Source: Larix kaempferi
Taxonomy: Eukaryota; Streptophyta; Pinopsida; Pinales; Pinaceae
Direction: 5' to 3'
Length of the DNA: 64,000 nucleotides
Assembly (NCBI GenBank): GCA_027924585.1
Contig: BSBM01000007.1
Span: 8,318,001-8,382,000, forward strand
A model generated the notes under the pieces. It did no database searches and was not told where the DNA came from. It saw nothing but the letters and a program-made list of their open reading frames with translations. Shown piece by piece: positions 1 through 11,643 of this stretch. Position numbers and translations under genes: made by a program. Within the stretch, counting starts at the first letter, position 1. Each line of letters opens with the position of its first letter.

Positions 1-300
1 GGGAGGGCAGTCCTGTATGGAGGGAGGAGGATGGACAAATGGGAGGTTGTGGACGAAGAGGCGAAGGTGGAAGGAAGGGGGGGAATGGAAGAATGGGGGA
101 GGATGGATAGACATGGGGGCATCGATAGATTGGGGAGGATGTATGGACATGGGGGGGGGGCGCGAGTGGGGGAGGATGGATGGACGGGGGAGTATGGTTG
201 GAGAGGGGGGACTGGATGGAAGGGAGGGGATGGATGTAGGGAAGGGTATAGATGGAAGCGAGGGAGGGGACTCATGGGAGAGGGTGGATACATAGGACTA
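1..300. repeat. G-rich, purine-biased minisatellite-like tract
   Basis: The plus strand is almost free of C and built from loose reiterations of GGATGGA/GGGGAGGATGG with many runs of four or more G, including a run of about ten near position 150. Two overlapping open frames cross it but encode only low-complexity Gly/Met/Trp/Arg-rich strings, as expected from a repeat without stop codons. I treat it as a degenerate minisatellite with G-quadruplex potential, not as a gene. The array is cut by the left edge of the window. Confidence 0.75.
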
Positions 301-861
301 ACATGGGGAGATGCAGTTGCTGGTGGCACCTACATATACATTTTTAATATCACAATTTAGTAAACAAAAAATAAATTAAACCATAGTAAGTCGTAAAAAA
401 TCAAATTAAAAGCATGATTATAACTACACATTGTAACTGTGTATATGGTGATGTGCCAATCCCTGGCGGGGGTGGTTGATCACCGTAGTCACGGAACACC
501 TGTGGACAACAAAATGCATGCATGTTATGATCATGTTAAACAAGTCATTATCTAGGAAATCAAGATATTCAAAAAAATTCTACGAACTATCAACGTGTAT
601 GCCATAAATATAAATACTTGAGTAATATAAATGACATAAGTATTAATAATATTGTCTCAGGTACTGAAAATACCTCCATGTGGGCTGCCGCAATTTCAAT
701 TGCAGCTGCCATTGCTGCATCCAGGTTGGGAGATCCTACGTTCTCCCATATTGGTGTATCAGCTCTGAATAAATGTACATTGAAATAATAGTTTAAGTCA
801 AACAAAAATACTTTACAAGTTATCAAGTGATGATTGAAAACACATTAAAAAAATTGCTGAC
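301..861. other. AT-rich stretch, nothing recognised
   Basis: Non-repetitive AT-rich sequence. A short minus-strand open frame at 590-826 shows no recognisable domain. I see no RNA gene or transposon end here. Confidence 0.5.
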
Positions 862-1850
862 CTAATCCATATAACATCCCTCGATCGGGCTAGGGAAAGT
901 GTGCCCGCAATGGGGACAAAGATGTGGCATTGTCCTCGTCGAACTGGAATTCCCAACATGGCTACCATCAGTCATGGGTCTATCCTGGCCCTGTCGTGAA
1001 GGCCCTGCACCTAGATCTCTATCAAGGTCACCCGACCTCTCCACTGTAGTCCCTGCTACAAATGAGGTGTGTCTGAGGAGTCCACGTGCAGTATTCCTCA
1101 TTGCCACCTCGATCTAGTCAATCTTGTGGGGCAACTGAGGTGGCTGGGGAGAGGGGTTGGGGTCGCACCTCGGAGCTAGTGGCCCTATCAGTGGGTTCCT
1201 CCTGGTAGCAGGTAGATCTTGGGCAAAGCCACGCCCAACACCCTAGAACTCGGTTATGTCAAAATAGTTGACATGTAAACTGAGGAAAAAATCATCCCAC
1301 AGTTGGCGAAGGAAGTACTATGGAACCTCCCTATTATTGCAGGGAGGTTTATCGTACTCTATGAACCACCTCCGCATCCAATTGTCCCTCCACGGTTGGT
1401 AATGAAACCAATCAATGCAGACACGTGGCTTTGTAATGTTCGGTGGTTGGTTTGTTTTCGGTTCGGTGAACATACTATATAATTGGTCTTTTGCAATGTC
1501 CAAATCTTTTATTGTTTCCTTGGAGATGCCCGTGGAGTAGTACTCCCACATCCTAGCTCTAAATTGAGTCATGTCAGTCAATTGCTGGTGTGCATGGATG
1601 AGGGAGTCAATTGAGTTCTCAATTGAGGTGGCAAGAGACAATCGAGATCGTTCCCCTGATTTTCTAAGTTCGGGAGTGTGCACTCGCATTTCATTTACAT
1701 AATGGTTAAGGTCATCTTGTTCAAAATTGGGTTGGGGTTTTGGTTTTGTTCGGCATTTGAATTGTGTTCACGGTTTTCTTCGGCATTGGGTCCAAGGTTT
1801 GGGTTTTCTTGTGTTCCACTGGACATGGGGTTAGCATCTTGTTCACTCAT
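862..1850 (-). pseudogene. Decayed coding-like sequence of unknown identity
   Basis: Three minus-strand pieces read like the remains of one gene. An ATG at 1850 opens an Asn/Glu/Gln-rich stretch of about 45 residues. A change of frame near 1720 then leads into an open stretch that includes 1689-1318; it is charged, and its last third is Trp-rich. After stop codons, a third piece (1107-862) ends in a CxxC pair (motif CPHCGHTF) resembling half of a zinc ribbon. I recognise no family. The residue composition is protein-like and differs from the AT-rich surroundings. It could be a host pseudogene or a fragment captured by a transposon. A purely random open frame is the alternative for each piece. 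Confidence 0.3.
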
Positions 1851-2830
1851 TGTCTCAGTTTACACTCTGCAATAGAAAATTGGTTCATTGTTTTAAAATT
1901 TTGGGAATTATTTACAATTAAATAAACAAAAAAAATCAAAAAATTGACACAAATAATGAATAAAATGAAAAAAAATGTGATATTTACCTATTAATCGAAG
2001 TGTTGATGAGTTTGTGGGTGTTGTTGGGTGGTTTTGGAGTCGATTTGGCCTCATTTGGTGGTTGAATCGACGCGCACGTGGAGGAGGAGGACGTGCTCGA
2101 CCAAATGGAACAATGGGGAAATTGTGCTCTGTTATTTTTTTTTAATAGAAGCGCATGTGGGCCATTGTTGCACGCACGCGCCTCGATTCGGTACGGAACC
2201 TAACGGCACGTGTGCGCTGCCTTAGGTGCATATGCACCATTTTTTTTTCCGCTAGCGTGCCCCAATTGCAACGAAAATGGGGACCATCTTCGTGTGCCTG
2301 CCCTTAAGTTTTTTTTTTTGTAAGTACCCACAGGGATTTGAACTTGTGACCTTCCATTTACAACTTCTCAACTCAATTACTCATTACAAATTTATCTACC
2401 CATACTAGTGCTTTCTTAGACAAGTAGTATGGGTGCATGGAGTTGATTAATCTCATAAGAAAAGGCATTGACCGTTTGAGGCCTAGTAATAACCACCTAA
2501 AGTTGGATGGGAGGGGGATAATGTGTACATAAAATTTGGAAATTTAAAGTTACAATATTACATGGTTCTTACATATTTAAAGATTTGATATTCACAATTG
2601 GAGATGCTAGCTACTCTTACTACATAGGGTGGGAGAGATCTCCATGTATGGACTCTTTTATATGGAGTAACCCATATTATCTGCATGCAAATACATCAAA
2701 TTTTCTGAAAATGAAAGATATTGAAGCATTTGCTTAAAACAATCAAGAGACATGCATAAATTATATATAGTGTTTGTGCTCTTATATGGGGAAAAGATTT
2801 AATATTTATTGAAAAATCTAACAATATAAC
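1851..2830. other. Intergenic stretch with a tRNA-like box B motif
   Basis: No supported gene. Around 2309-2355 the minus strand has AAGTTCAAATCC, which resembles a pol III box B, followed by a run of A. A matching box A and a target-site duplication could not be found, so this is only a possible SINE fragment. Confidence 0.35.
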
Positions 2831-2840
2831 TGTAAGACAA
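2831..2840. repeat. SINE target-site duplication, left copy
   Basis: TGTAAGACAA directly precedes the SINE and is repeated exactly at 3063-3072 after its A-rich tail. Confidence 0.85.
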
Positions 2841-3062
2841 AAAAAGCCCCAAGAGTTAGCTCGATCGGTTGAGTTCTCGGCAGTTAGGCCTCCCAGCATG
2901 CGAGGTCACGGGATCCATCCTCATAGACCCTCTTGGGGTTAGGCACGCAGCGGCCGCAGGGCGGAAACCCCTTCGGGGCGGGTCCGTCGGAAATTATTTC
3001 ATGGATGTAGCGGTCGGCTAAGCCGATTAAAGTGAACCACATGGAAAAAAAAAATAAAAAAT
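2841..3062 (+). mobile_element. tRNA-derived SINE (about 222 bp)
   Basis: A short non-coding retroelement in plus orientation. The 5' part carries a pol III box A-like motif (TTAGCTCGATCGGTTGAG, 2856-2873) and a box B-like motif (GGGATCCATCC, about 2909-2919), spaced as in a tRNA-derived head. The body is GC-rich compared with its flanks, and the element ends in an A-rich tail (about 3044-3060). Perfect 10-bp direct repeats flank it, the classic sign of LINE-assisted retroposition. Layout and length fit plant SINEs, but I cannot assign a named family. An open frame on the opposite strand (2884-3072) is incidental. Confidence 0.85.
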
Positions 3063-3072
3063 TGTAAGACAA
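3063..3072. repeat. SINE target-site duplication, right copy
   Basis: TGTAAGACAA, identical to 2831-2840. Confidence 0.85.
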
Positions 3073-4969
3073 TGATTAGTGATAAATTTCTAAATAATCT
3101 ATGATTAATCGTACTTGAATAGTTATCTGCTCAAACGTACTCTTCTAATTTGAACAGAGATTTGATTTTTAAAACCCTAGCCTTGGATTTTATTGTTATT
3201 AATATGATAATACTAGTAGTTTTATTACACCATCAAGAATTATCTACCTAATATAATGTTTGGACTGGACATGAAGATCTGTGTAGCCTCCATTCAAGCT
3301 TGATCCCTAGAAATCTTACGAGCTCATAACACCTGCACAATTGATTGGAAGCAAGGAGATAAAAGCTCGGTCATGATCCACCTAGAGCCATGCACTACTT
3401 GGAGTATTGAAAAAAGGTTCCATCAAAACAAGCTTTAAAAATGTTGTTTCCTGCACACACAATCCATGGTCATGTGTGACTACTCGTAGAAGCAATCCAA
3501 CAATGAATTACAATTGTAGGGATGGAAAAATAAAAACAAGAAGGTAAAACATTAGACATTAAAATCCCAAGAAATTGATTAAGGCTAGATTTACATATTT
3601 CATAATTATATTAATGCCAGTCCAAACTTAGTAAAGAAAAATCCTTCCTTATAAGAGCCTTCCTGCATAAATTTCCCATGGTGGAAGTTATCTGTAAGAA
3701 TGACAATAGAAATCAGTGTGGTTAGTATGGTGTTGATACATTTAAACCAACCATGCACAATTTATAGGAATCATAACCATAGACTCGATTGATAGAGAAA
3801 TGGTAAAAACTTTTTACCTGGAACAATGTCAAGAACATCATGGATTCCATTCCCATGATTTACAGTAGTATCCCAACTACATATAATACCCTAGCTGAAC
3901 TAGTAAAGGAAAAACATGTGAATGAAATTCATGGATAAGAAATGAGCTCACATATAAGAAACAAGCACAAAACACATATTATGAATCCATCAACACCTTC
4001 GTGGAAGAAATCTGCATCTTTAAGCATGGTTGGGGGATATTAAATGTAGCTTTCCATGCTTGTGCATCGACTGCAAATGTAGAAGATGACCACCAAAAAT
4101 TCTAAAATGGACAGACCACACATGACCAACACATGCAGCTCGCCATGCTCGTGCATCGACTGCAACAAAAATGGTATGCATGATGCATCGATTGCAATCG
4201 AGGCCTTGATTGCTTCAGATGGCAGAGTTGTCAGAGCGATGTCATAAGACCAACCAAAAAGTTGTTTTTGACAATAAGAGGTTGGGGTATAAAACTTAAG
4301 AGAAAAGCATGTATATAATTAAAAAGCATAGCATAAAACTCTATGTACAATGTTGCACAGTTTTCAAAACTCAGTCGATTTCAATATTCCCTGCTTTGGT
4401 AGGGAATAATAATAATTTGTATGTATACCCCAAAAGTGATCATTTTAAGATTTCAAAATCAATATTTTTTATATGAATACGGAAATAATATACAATTTAT
4501 TGTTAAAATTATTTTTAATTTTATAATAAATATTTTGAATAAATTTGTAATAATAGAATAAATTTATCTTGTCATATAGTGAGACACATTACAATGCTTT
4601 TATCCCCTACCTCACCATAATTGATAAATCCACATTTAACATGGATATATGCTAGTAATCCCTTCAAACTTAGGTAAGTAAAATTCAACATTCAATTGTA
4701 ATATTAGAGGTGATATGGCATTATACAACTAAATTACGTGGTAGACACACCATTTATTAGGTCTCTAGTTGATTTGATCTTTATGGTATTTTACTCATAT
4801 TTTTTTTCTTACTAGTTCAAATAATGTTCGAACGTCTTTAAGGAAGAATAATCTTTAGTCATTTCTCAAAGGAGAGGTTAGGTTGTGCAACTAAATAATG
4901 AGTGAGGTCATGGATCTATTATAGTGGTGAGGGATCTTCACCTATGAGCTATATTTGAATCCAAAAGGA

Positions 4970-5053
4970 GGAGTGAATTTGTGAGAGGCTATGAAACTTT
5001 GCAGAAAAAAAGGAGTGACTTTGTGAGAGGCTATGAAACTTTGCATAAAAAAA
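4970..5053 (+). repeat. Tandem duplication, 42 bp x 2
   Basis: Unit 4970-5011 is repeated at 5012-5053 with about two differences. Both copies contain GTGAGAGGCTATGAAACTTT and end in a run of A. Confidence 0.9.
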
Positions 5054-5887
5054 TCATTGGCAATGAGAACATTTTTTTTGTATTAATTTTTATATTCATA
5101 AAAGATCTCAATTGTATGAGACTATAAAAATGCATTGTACATATTCATATTTATTCAAACTAAAAAGTGAATATGGCTTAGCTACAATACTATCATTTCT
5201 CTATGTAATAATTATTAATATGTTTCCAAGGAATTCCACATGTAGGATTTATTAATAGTTCTTTTTTAGACGTGGTTTGTGTTGATATCTCTGATATAAA
5301 AGGCTTGAATACCTGGTTAGTGTAAACTATAGGAAAGTAAATACTCTCACAAAATAGGGTAAAACGGGTTGATACATTGAACATGTTTACCATCTAGTCA
5401 TTGAATAACTAAGTCAGATAGACAAACTTCATACTTGGTTACATAGAATGATAAGTTAGAATTGGCACTATCAAACAAGTCTTTTCTAACTCTACCTTAT
5501 GTTACAACCTAGTTGACTAATGTTTAATGCCCCTAGCTTGTTTCCATCTTGGACATTGTGTAATTGACAACATGATAGAGTTCATATAGCCAACCTTTTG
5601 TAAAAATAGATAGTGAGATCTTGCAATAGTATAATTAAATGTATGAGATGTGGCATATGGAATTAGACTTGCACAGGACCTTGTATTATTGTTTCAGAAA
5701 TAACTTTGAATGGAGTAATGGAGGAGAAATTTTTGTTATATCTCTTCATAAATTGTGGATTTTAATATTTCATTGTGCTCTTTTGTGATTATTATGTTTT
5801 TGCTTTCTCCATTTTGGACTTGACAACCCATTTAATAGTGAAATGGTCTATCGAGCCCTTGTCTAGATGATATCAAATACTAATAAC

Positions 5888-5892
5888 CCTTA
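5888..5892. repeat. LARD-1 target-site duplication, left
   Basis: CCTTA immediately before the 5' LTR, repeated at 14870-14874. Confidence 0.85.
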
Positions 5893-7843
5893 TGTTAGCA
5901 CCTATTTTTCACAGTGCAGAAATGGGGGGAAAAGCCAAGGGATATTGAGAAAAAAACTAGATTTTGCTCTTGTTTTCCCTAACTTGGTCATAGATGATGC
6001 GAAGAGAATGAAAAAAGGATGTTAAATAGGAAACGTGATGGCAAAATAGAGAAGGAATGCATTAGGGCGTGACCAAATGAACCAAAAATGAGATTAAGTA
6101 TATAGTCCAAAGGAAATAATACAATGGATAGCCACCGTGCTAGTTTCCACCATTGTATGGGCGCCCAAGATGGATCAACAGTCCTCGTTGATAGTCGCGG
6201 GGATAAAGCACACGGGAAATAGCCATAAGGGTGGTCGTGATGGTAAATGCCTCCGGACAGGTGGCAGCGGGAGAAGCACGTCGTGAGGAGGATGGGCGGT
6301 AAGAGGTATTGTTTCAATGAGCATGAGATACCACCAAAACGTAAAGGTGAGTCATTGGCCACGTGGACAGCCCGGGAAAGTGGAGTAGTAGCCTACAGTC
6401 AGGATCAGGGGACTCGCAGATGAAAGTGCAATGTGACGAAGTAAATGGTATAGATTGGTTTTGGGAAGATCAAGGATCCATAGTGATCCTCTCATCAAGA
6501 AGTTGCTCGCTGGGTAGAAGGGAACGTGGTAGCGATGCACAAAACTATTCGCAAGATGTCACCACCAGAGGCCGTCGTGAGGAGATAAGTGGTAAAGCCA
6601 AAACCGGTTTAGGGGAAAGTGATCCCGCTCTGTCGAGGTATGATGCTTAGCGACGAATGATGGATGACAAGATACGTGGAACGATCCAACGGTGGAGATT
6701 AAAAAGGGGTCCAATCAGTGGTTAAAGAAAGGACTAGATCAGACTGTAGGGATCAGTGCCTAAAAGGACAACGGCTGATATTGGCAGGCAGCTGACAACA
6801 AAGCTTAGGGGATAGGCTAAGAGGTTTATCTATATATCCTACGAAGAAAAGGTTAACATTTTTATTTTTTTTAAGGCCTGTCGGGGGCGGAAGCCTCCAG
6901 GCGTGGGAGAAATGTAGAAAGCGATAGGTGAGGCCATTCCCATGGCCTCTCGGGCTGTCTGAGTAAGGCAAGAAAGATCGCATGGTAAGATTTAGTCTGT
7001 TCATCGTGAGGAGGAAGGTCGAAGGCCAGTTTCTGGGGAGGTCAAGACTAAAGAATCTCAAGGCTTAGGGTTTGAAGATGCCTGGTTCAGAGAGTCAGTG
7101 TTTTACACCCTAGGGGTTTTTCAGTAGTATCTTTCCCTTTGTCATGCTTGTCAAAGATATGTGTGTCTCGGAACCAGAGGGTTTTTTCATGGTATCCGTC
7201 ATCACTACTTAGAGATGGGCTCTTTCCGCAGATGCCGCCATGGCGACAGTGGGTTGAAAGGGGTCGGCTTCCAAAGTTAAGGAAAAGAACATAATGGCAA
7301 GGTTGGAAGCTCTACCGGCGCAGGTAAACAAGGCAGGGTATAATATTGGTCTGCAGCGGAGAAGAAAAGGCCGAAGCTGCAAGTGATAAAAGAGTGCCGG
7401 CCGAAGGAAGGTCGTTTGTGTGAACTGACAGGTGACCCAAGTGGTTTCAAAGATGAAGTGACTCATGTTTTTCAGCATGTGGGAGAGACATGAGGTTAAC
7501 TGCTGTGATGGAGACAGGCCCAGAAGGATAAACCTTTTGAAGGCATCTTTCTGACAACCTCGGTTGATTATTGATGCGATGGAGGCCACCTCAACGTCAT
7601 CACCCGCTGCGCCATCTACCTGGAGATTTTTGCCAAGCGTGTTTCTGGTCAGCTCATACCTAGGGCATCATTGTTACTTAATTAGAGGGGCCGATCAGGT
7701 TATCATTGAGACCATGGCCATGCGTAGCTGCTGTCATCATTACTACAGTTATGGATATGGTTCTTCGTCTGCTGTACGATATCGGTACATAGAAGGGATG
7801 GCGTACCTGGAATCTTCGGGTATCTTTCAGTTGGGATTGGATC

Positions 7844-8200
7844 ATGGAAAAAGAGCAAGAATCTAAGGTGGTTTTCATGCCAGAACGAGCGTGGTCTAAG
7901 GTGGAGGAGGAGCATGCTCCTTCGTCTCCTATAGCATTCGACCACGAGGAGTCCAACTCTGGTAGTGACGATGAGGAAGCAGAAAAGTGACAAGTGTCCA
8001 AAATAATCTGGCGTCAGAAGAGAGAGGGGATTTCCAAAGAAGAAGGAGGCGTCCATCGAGACATGGAGATTGTTCACGATCTTGTACTGCCTACTGATGA
8101 GGCAACACCTCCTCCTCCTATGGAGGAATCACATGCTGACAATTATCTGAAGGTGGAGGACATCTCTGATCCGCAGGGTTGTTCGAAGACTCCACAGTAA
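7844..8200 (+). pseudogene. LTR-borne ORF, copy 1 (unknown acidic/basic protein)
   Basis: An ATG at 7844 opens a frame of 118 codons interrupted by one TGA (7988-7990) and ending at 8198-8200. The N-terminal half is acidic (motif SGSDDEEAEK). A basic patch follows the stop (QKREG), then a Pro stretch (TPPPPMEES). The same ORF occurs in the other two LTR copies (13594 and 24425). The third has CGA where copies 1 and 2 have TGA, so the frame was probably once open. No family is recognised. It lies inside the LTR upstream of the TATA box, an unusual place for coding sequence. It could be a captured host exon or a chance frame. Confidence 0.4.
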
Positions 8201-8345
8201 GGTGGCACCATGTTCATAATATTTTGTTTCCCGTCTTAATCAAACTATTTCGTGCTTGACACGTATGCAATATTCCGAATTTGGACTTTCAAGGTGGCAG
8301 CGTATTTTTGTTTGTTTTCAAAGGACTGATTCAAGGCCAAGAGCT

Positions 8346-8354
8346 TATAAAAAG
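8346..8354 (+). promoter_or_regulatory. Probable LTR TATA box (copy 1)
   Basis: TATAAAAAG at about base 2454 of the LTR, conserved at the equivalent place in the other two LTR copies (14095 and 24926). It would set the U3/R boundary about 30 bp downstream. Confidence 0.6.
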
Positions 8355-9124
8355 CTTTGTAATAGAATAATTAAGGGTTGGAAAATCATTCGTCTAAGGC
8401 CTAAGGGGCGAGCCCAGTTTTGGGACTTTTCATGTTAATCTAATGTGCAGTTCCAATGGTAGACTGTTTTGCAGAGATTCCTATGGCGTTCTAACTTGTA
8501 GTCATTTTTTCTCCTTTTCCCTTATGTGAATGTGCTTCTTGTTACACTTTTACATTATGTTGTTTCATTTCATGTCTGAGATCAATGTATAATAGTTTGG
8601 AATTCTTGGAAACTCGCTCCAGCTATTATCTCAGATGTTCACAAAACATTTCTACTAAAGTTGGTGTAGAATTCATCCCTATTAGATGCTCTACATCGGT
8701 GGACTGTTCTTATTTCTTCCTTTACCACCAGGAAATATCTTTACTACGGAAAGCGAGCGGCTACCTTTCCTCTATCAGAGTAGTTCACACCATGGCATTG
8801 TTATCTGATTTATGTGTAATACCTTGACTCCATCGCCCAATTTTGTTTCTCCTTGTGATTATCCTTCCCATAATTTTCGCACCTTTTGTCTCTTAAGAAA
8901 TTTGGCCTTTTGTCATTTGTTTAATCCAATATCTTTCAAGGCAGAGAGGTTCATTTGCGTGTTCATTGTTGACACCTTTGAATATTTCCAGCCTTTTTGT
9001 CCAATTGTAGAGAGAGCCCTCTCAAACTATGCTTGGCCAGCAGCATCAGTCCAATGTTGGTTAGTGGTTACCCCGACTTGCTCCGTCCCGTAGCTCAGGG
9101 GGTACGATTTGGGTGTTAACAAAT

Positions 9125-9141
9125 TGGCGCCGTTTCCGAGG
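9125..9141 (+). other. LARD-1 primer-binding site (tRNA-Asp type)
   Basis: TGGCGCCGTTTCCGAGG starts three bases after the 5' LTR. It differs by two bases from the complement of the 3' end of plant tRNA-Asp (expected TGGCGCCGTTGCCGGGG). Confidence 0.85.
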
Positions 9142-9372
9142 AAGGTTTCTCTTATTGTCTCGGTAGAACAACAAGGTTTAGAACTGATTGTTGATGGTGG
9201 ACAATGATCAGACGCTAGATGAGTTGCATATTATCCACCTGGTGACTCCACTCATTTATTTAATGTTTGATATGCCGACTCCACTAGAGAACGATCCCAG
9301 CCACCTCCGACATGGAAGAATTAAATTCCAAGTATCAAAGTATCAATCTCTTTAAAGAAGCTCTATTCTTCT

Positions 9373-10479
9373 GTGTCGGTATTCTTTTTCCCTTATATAT
9401 ATATGCCAAACATTTGTTGTCCCGTCGGTGAGCTCTTAATCATGAGAGAGTTTCCTTTGTATATCCTTCACTCGAATTCGAAAGTATACACCCATTCCCC
9501 CCCCCCCATAGTCGATCCCGTCCTTCCCTCTGAGCCCTATATAAATCATGACCGACTCTATGAGACCTCCGAGAAAAAGGCCGAAGGTATCCCGCCTACC
9601 CCTATTCTTTTTCCTTCTAGAGCTCAACCAAGATACAGTCCCTTGAATTTGCCCCCTGTCCTTCATGATTTCCCTCTGGGGTACCATAAACATCTCCCTA
9701 TCTTCGACGGAGAATCTCAGAGTATTACTAGAGAAAAACATGTTCAAGGCTTCGAACATTTTCTGGGTCTCTTCGAAATAGAACATGATGATGTCTGTAT
9801 GAGAGCTTTTACAAAATCCCTCCAAGGAAATGTGAAAAGATGTTTTAGGCATCTGCAGCTTGAATCTATTGATACGTGGGAGACATTGTATGAGGCTTTT
9901 CTAGGGTTTTGGGGCAAAAGAAGGTCGTAGGACTTGGTCCTTTAAGAGTTTTACTCCTTGGGGAGGCGAGAGGATGAAGCTATGTCGCATTTTAATAGAA
10001 GGTTTGCGAACTTCTACTATGACATGCCCAAGGAGATTCAACCCCGAGAGAACGCTGCAAAATTATACTATGCATTTGTTTTTCCTCCGGATTTGTCTTT
10101 TCATCTTCTAGAGAGGAAGTCGCCCAACCTGCAGCTTATGCTTAGGGATGCAGTAGAAGTTGAGGAGAGCCTCAGGATGTCCGGGAAGCTATCAAAACAA
10201 GGGGATAATGGGAGGATTGAAGAAGGAACGAGGTTCGAAGAGATACATGAGTCAAGGGATCTTTCTTTATGTCCCAGTTCTCCCCATAAGGAACAAAAGG
10301 AAGAACAGTTCAGTAACATTGCAGAAGAAGGTGGGTCTGGTCTGTTCTATGTAGACTACGACCAGCTTGCTGAGGTTGCTGTTTCTGAAGGTCCCCATGG
10401 GATTCTTGATCTAGCCAAATATGATGTCCATGAAAGTGACCGTTTAGAAGACATCATAAGTTTTTTTGAGGTCCCATAA
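9373..10479 (+). pseudogene. gag: LARD-1 gag (retrotransposon Gag, two in-frame stops)
   Basis: This would encode the capsid-type Gag protein that packages retrotransposon RNA. One reading frame runs from an upstream ATG at 9373 (or the ATG at 9442) to 10479, but TAG at 9928-9930 and TAA at about 9943-9945 break it. Before the stops lies the typical plant Gag core (DTWETLYEAFLGFWG); after them comes the equally typical FNRRFANFYYDMPKEIQP segment and the LLERKSPNLQLMLRDAVEVEE region. No frame change is needed across the stops, so the two open pieces are halves of one Gag. No zinc knuckle is visible. The length, about 370 codons, suits a Gag alone. The copy cannot make full-length protein unless the stops are read through. 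Confidence 0.82.
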
Positions 10480-11306
10480 GAGCCCCAGCAGGCAGAATGT
10501 TCCTCCTAGGAGGAGGAGGAGGAAGAGTGTGGGAAGGAAGGCGTAGGATCTGGCATGTATTCATAGCAAATCGACCAGATAGTTGGAGGGCTAGGGGATG
10601 ACCAAAGTAACCTACAGGATTCGTATATGGAATCCATCTCCTGGACCGAAGAGGATCATAGACTCTTCGAGGAATTTTTCTGGCTGGGCCAATATCTCCG
10701 GCCGACAGACCAAACAATTGAGGTGCTCAAGGGCAACCAAGCTAGGCAGATAGAGAGTCGTGCAAGTTCTGCAAGAGCAAAGTTCGGTTTTCAATAAGGA
10801 TGGCCCTTCCTAGACCCTTTCAAAAGACAAGATGGAATTCCTCCTAGAGTTACAGAGCAAAACCAAGTTTTCAACCCAGGAATCATGAGAACCCAGAAAG
10901 AAAGTTGTTCGGAGTTGATACTTTTAGTCATACTCAGCCATGCGGAGGTTTCAAACGGCATGGGTTTTGGGTTTTGATGGAGATCGGTCAGAAGTACATG
11001 GCCCCAGGTCCAGATGTAGGTATCAAGGGAACTAAATGGCATCTGTGCAGTTCTTCTAAAAGAAAGATTGCTGCAGTGCAAGGGATAGATGAAGCGTACC
11101 ATATTTTTTATGATCTGGTAGCAGAATATATGGAAGATTTACGCAGCAGGGGAAAAGGTGCTAGTTTCGCTCGAAGGGTCCTCATCCGTCGTCATTACAT
11201 CAGGCCAGAGGCCTTCGCTGTTTTGCAGGCAGTTGAGCAAGATGAGAAAAACCGCCTGGGATATCAACTGCTAGATTGGTTACAGTGGCACTTCTGCATT
11301 ACTTAG
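10480..11306 (+). pseudogene. Unidentified LARD-1 internal ORF remnant
   Basis: After the gag stop the same frame stays protein-like with a few stops (an acidic stretch near 10600-10790). A frame change near 10900 then leads into an open stretch 10905-11306 of 133 codons. The latter contains charged helical-looking sequence (AYHIFYDLVAEYMEDLRS) and an Arg-rich run (FARRVLIRRHYIRPEA). I find no protease DSG/DTG, no RT YxDD and no integrase motif, so it is not a usual pol. It may be a second LARD-specific product or a captured fragment. Function unknown. Confidence 0.45.
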
Positions 11307-11643
11307 AGCCGTAACCTTTCAAGTAGAGTAGGTTGTATATAAATAAGCCGCAAGTTTCGGCCCCTTCAATTTCAGTAGTGAGTCTTAACTTAAAGCAATT
11401 CCCCGTCTATTTTGAGGATGTACAGTTTCATTTTTGTTTTTAATTTCAAGAAGTCCCCAGTCTGCAGTAGGACGAAGCATTATGTCAAGGGTTCAGGTCA
11501 TCATAGGAAGCATCGCGCATCCGTCTCCCCATAAGTTTTGTCGTGACCATTTCTTAGAAGCCACCCAATGTATCAGGCACTTGGTCTACCAGGGGTTCTT
11601 TTCTACCTCCTAGGGAGGATAGCATCCCCGAGTTGGATCCAGT
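11307..11643 (+). other. LARD-1 3' internal non-coding region
   Basis: No ORF. The only purine run near the LTR (GGGAGGATAG, about 11613) is some 20 bases away from it, so the polypurine tract is uncertain. Confidence 0.5.

Larger units (their letters stand above)
3073..5892. other. AT-rich intergenic sequence
   Basis: No open frame with recognisable content. A motif related to CTCGTGCATCGACTGCAA recurs three times between 4050 and 4200. Otherwise only the short duplication at 4970-5053 stands out. Confidence 0.5.
5893..9121 (+). repeat. LARD-1 5' LTR (3229 bp)
   Basis: It starts TGTTAGCACC and ends GGGTGTTAACA. It pairs over its whole length with 11644-14869. In the first 330 bp I count about 19 differences by eye, which makes LARD-1 the oldest of the datable elements. 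It is exceptionally long: the two LTRs make up about 72% of the element. It includes a TATA box and a decayed ORF, described separately. Confidence 0.92.

Noticed and set aside
17-360. Overlapping open frames of 92 and 109 codons
   Set aside because: They translate a G-rich repeat into low-complexity Gly/Met/Trp/Arg strings, and both frames are open only because the tract lacks T-rich stop codons.
2884-3072. Minus-strand open frame of 62 codons
   Set aside because: It lies entirely over the SINE, antisense to it.
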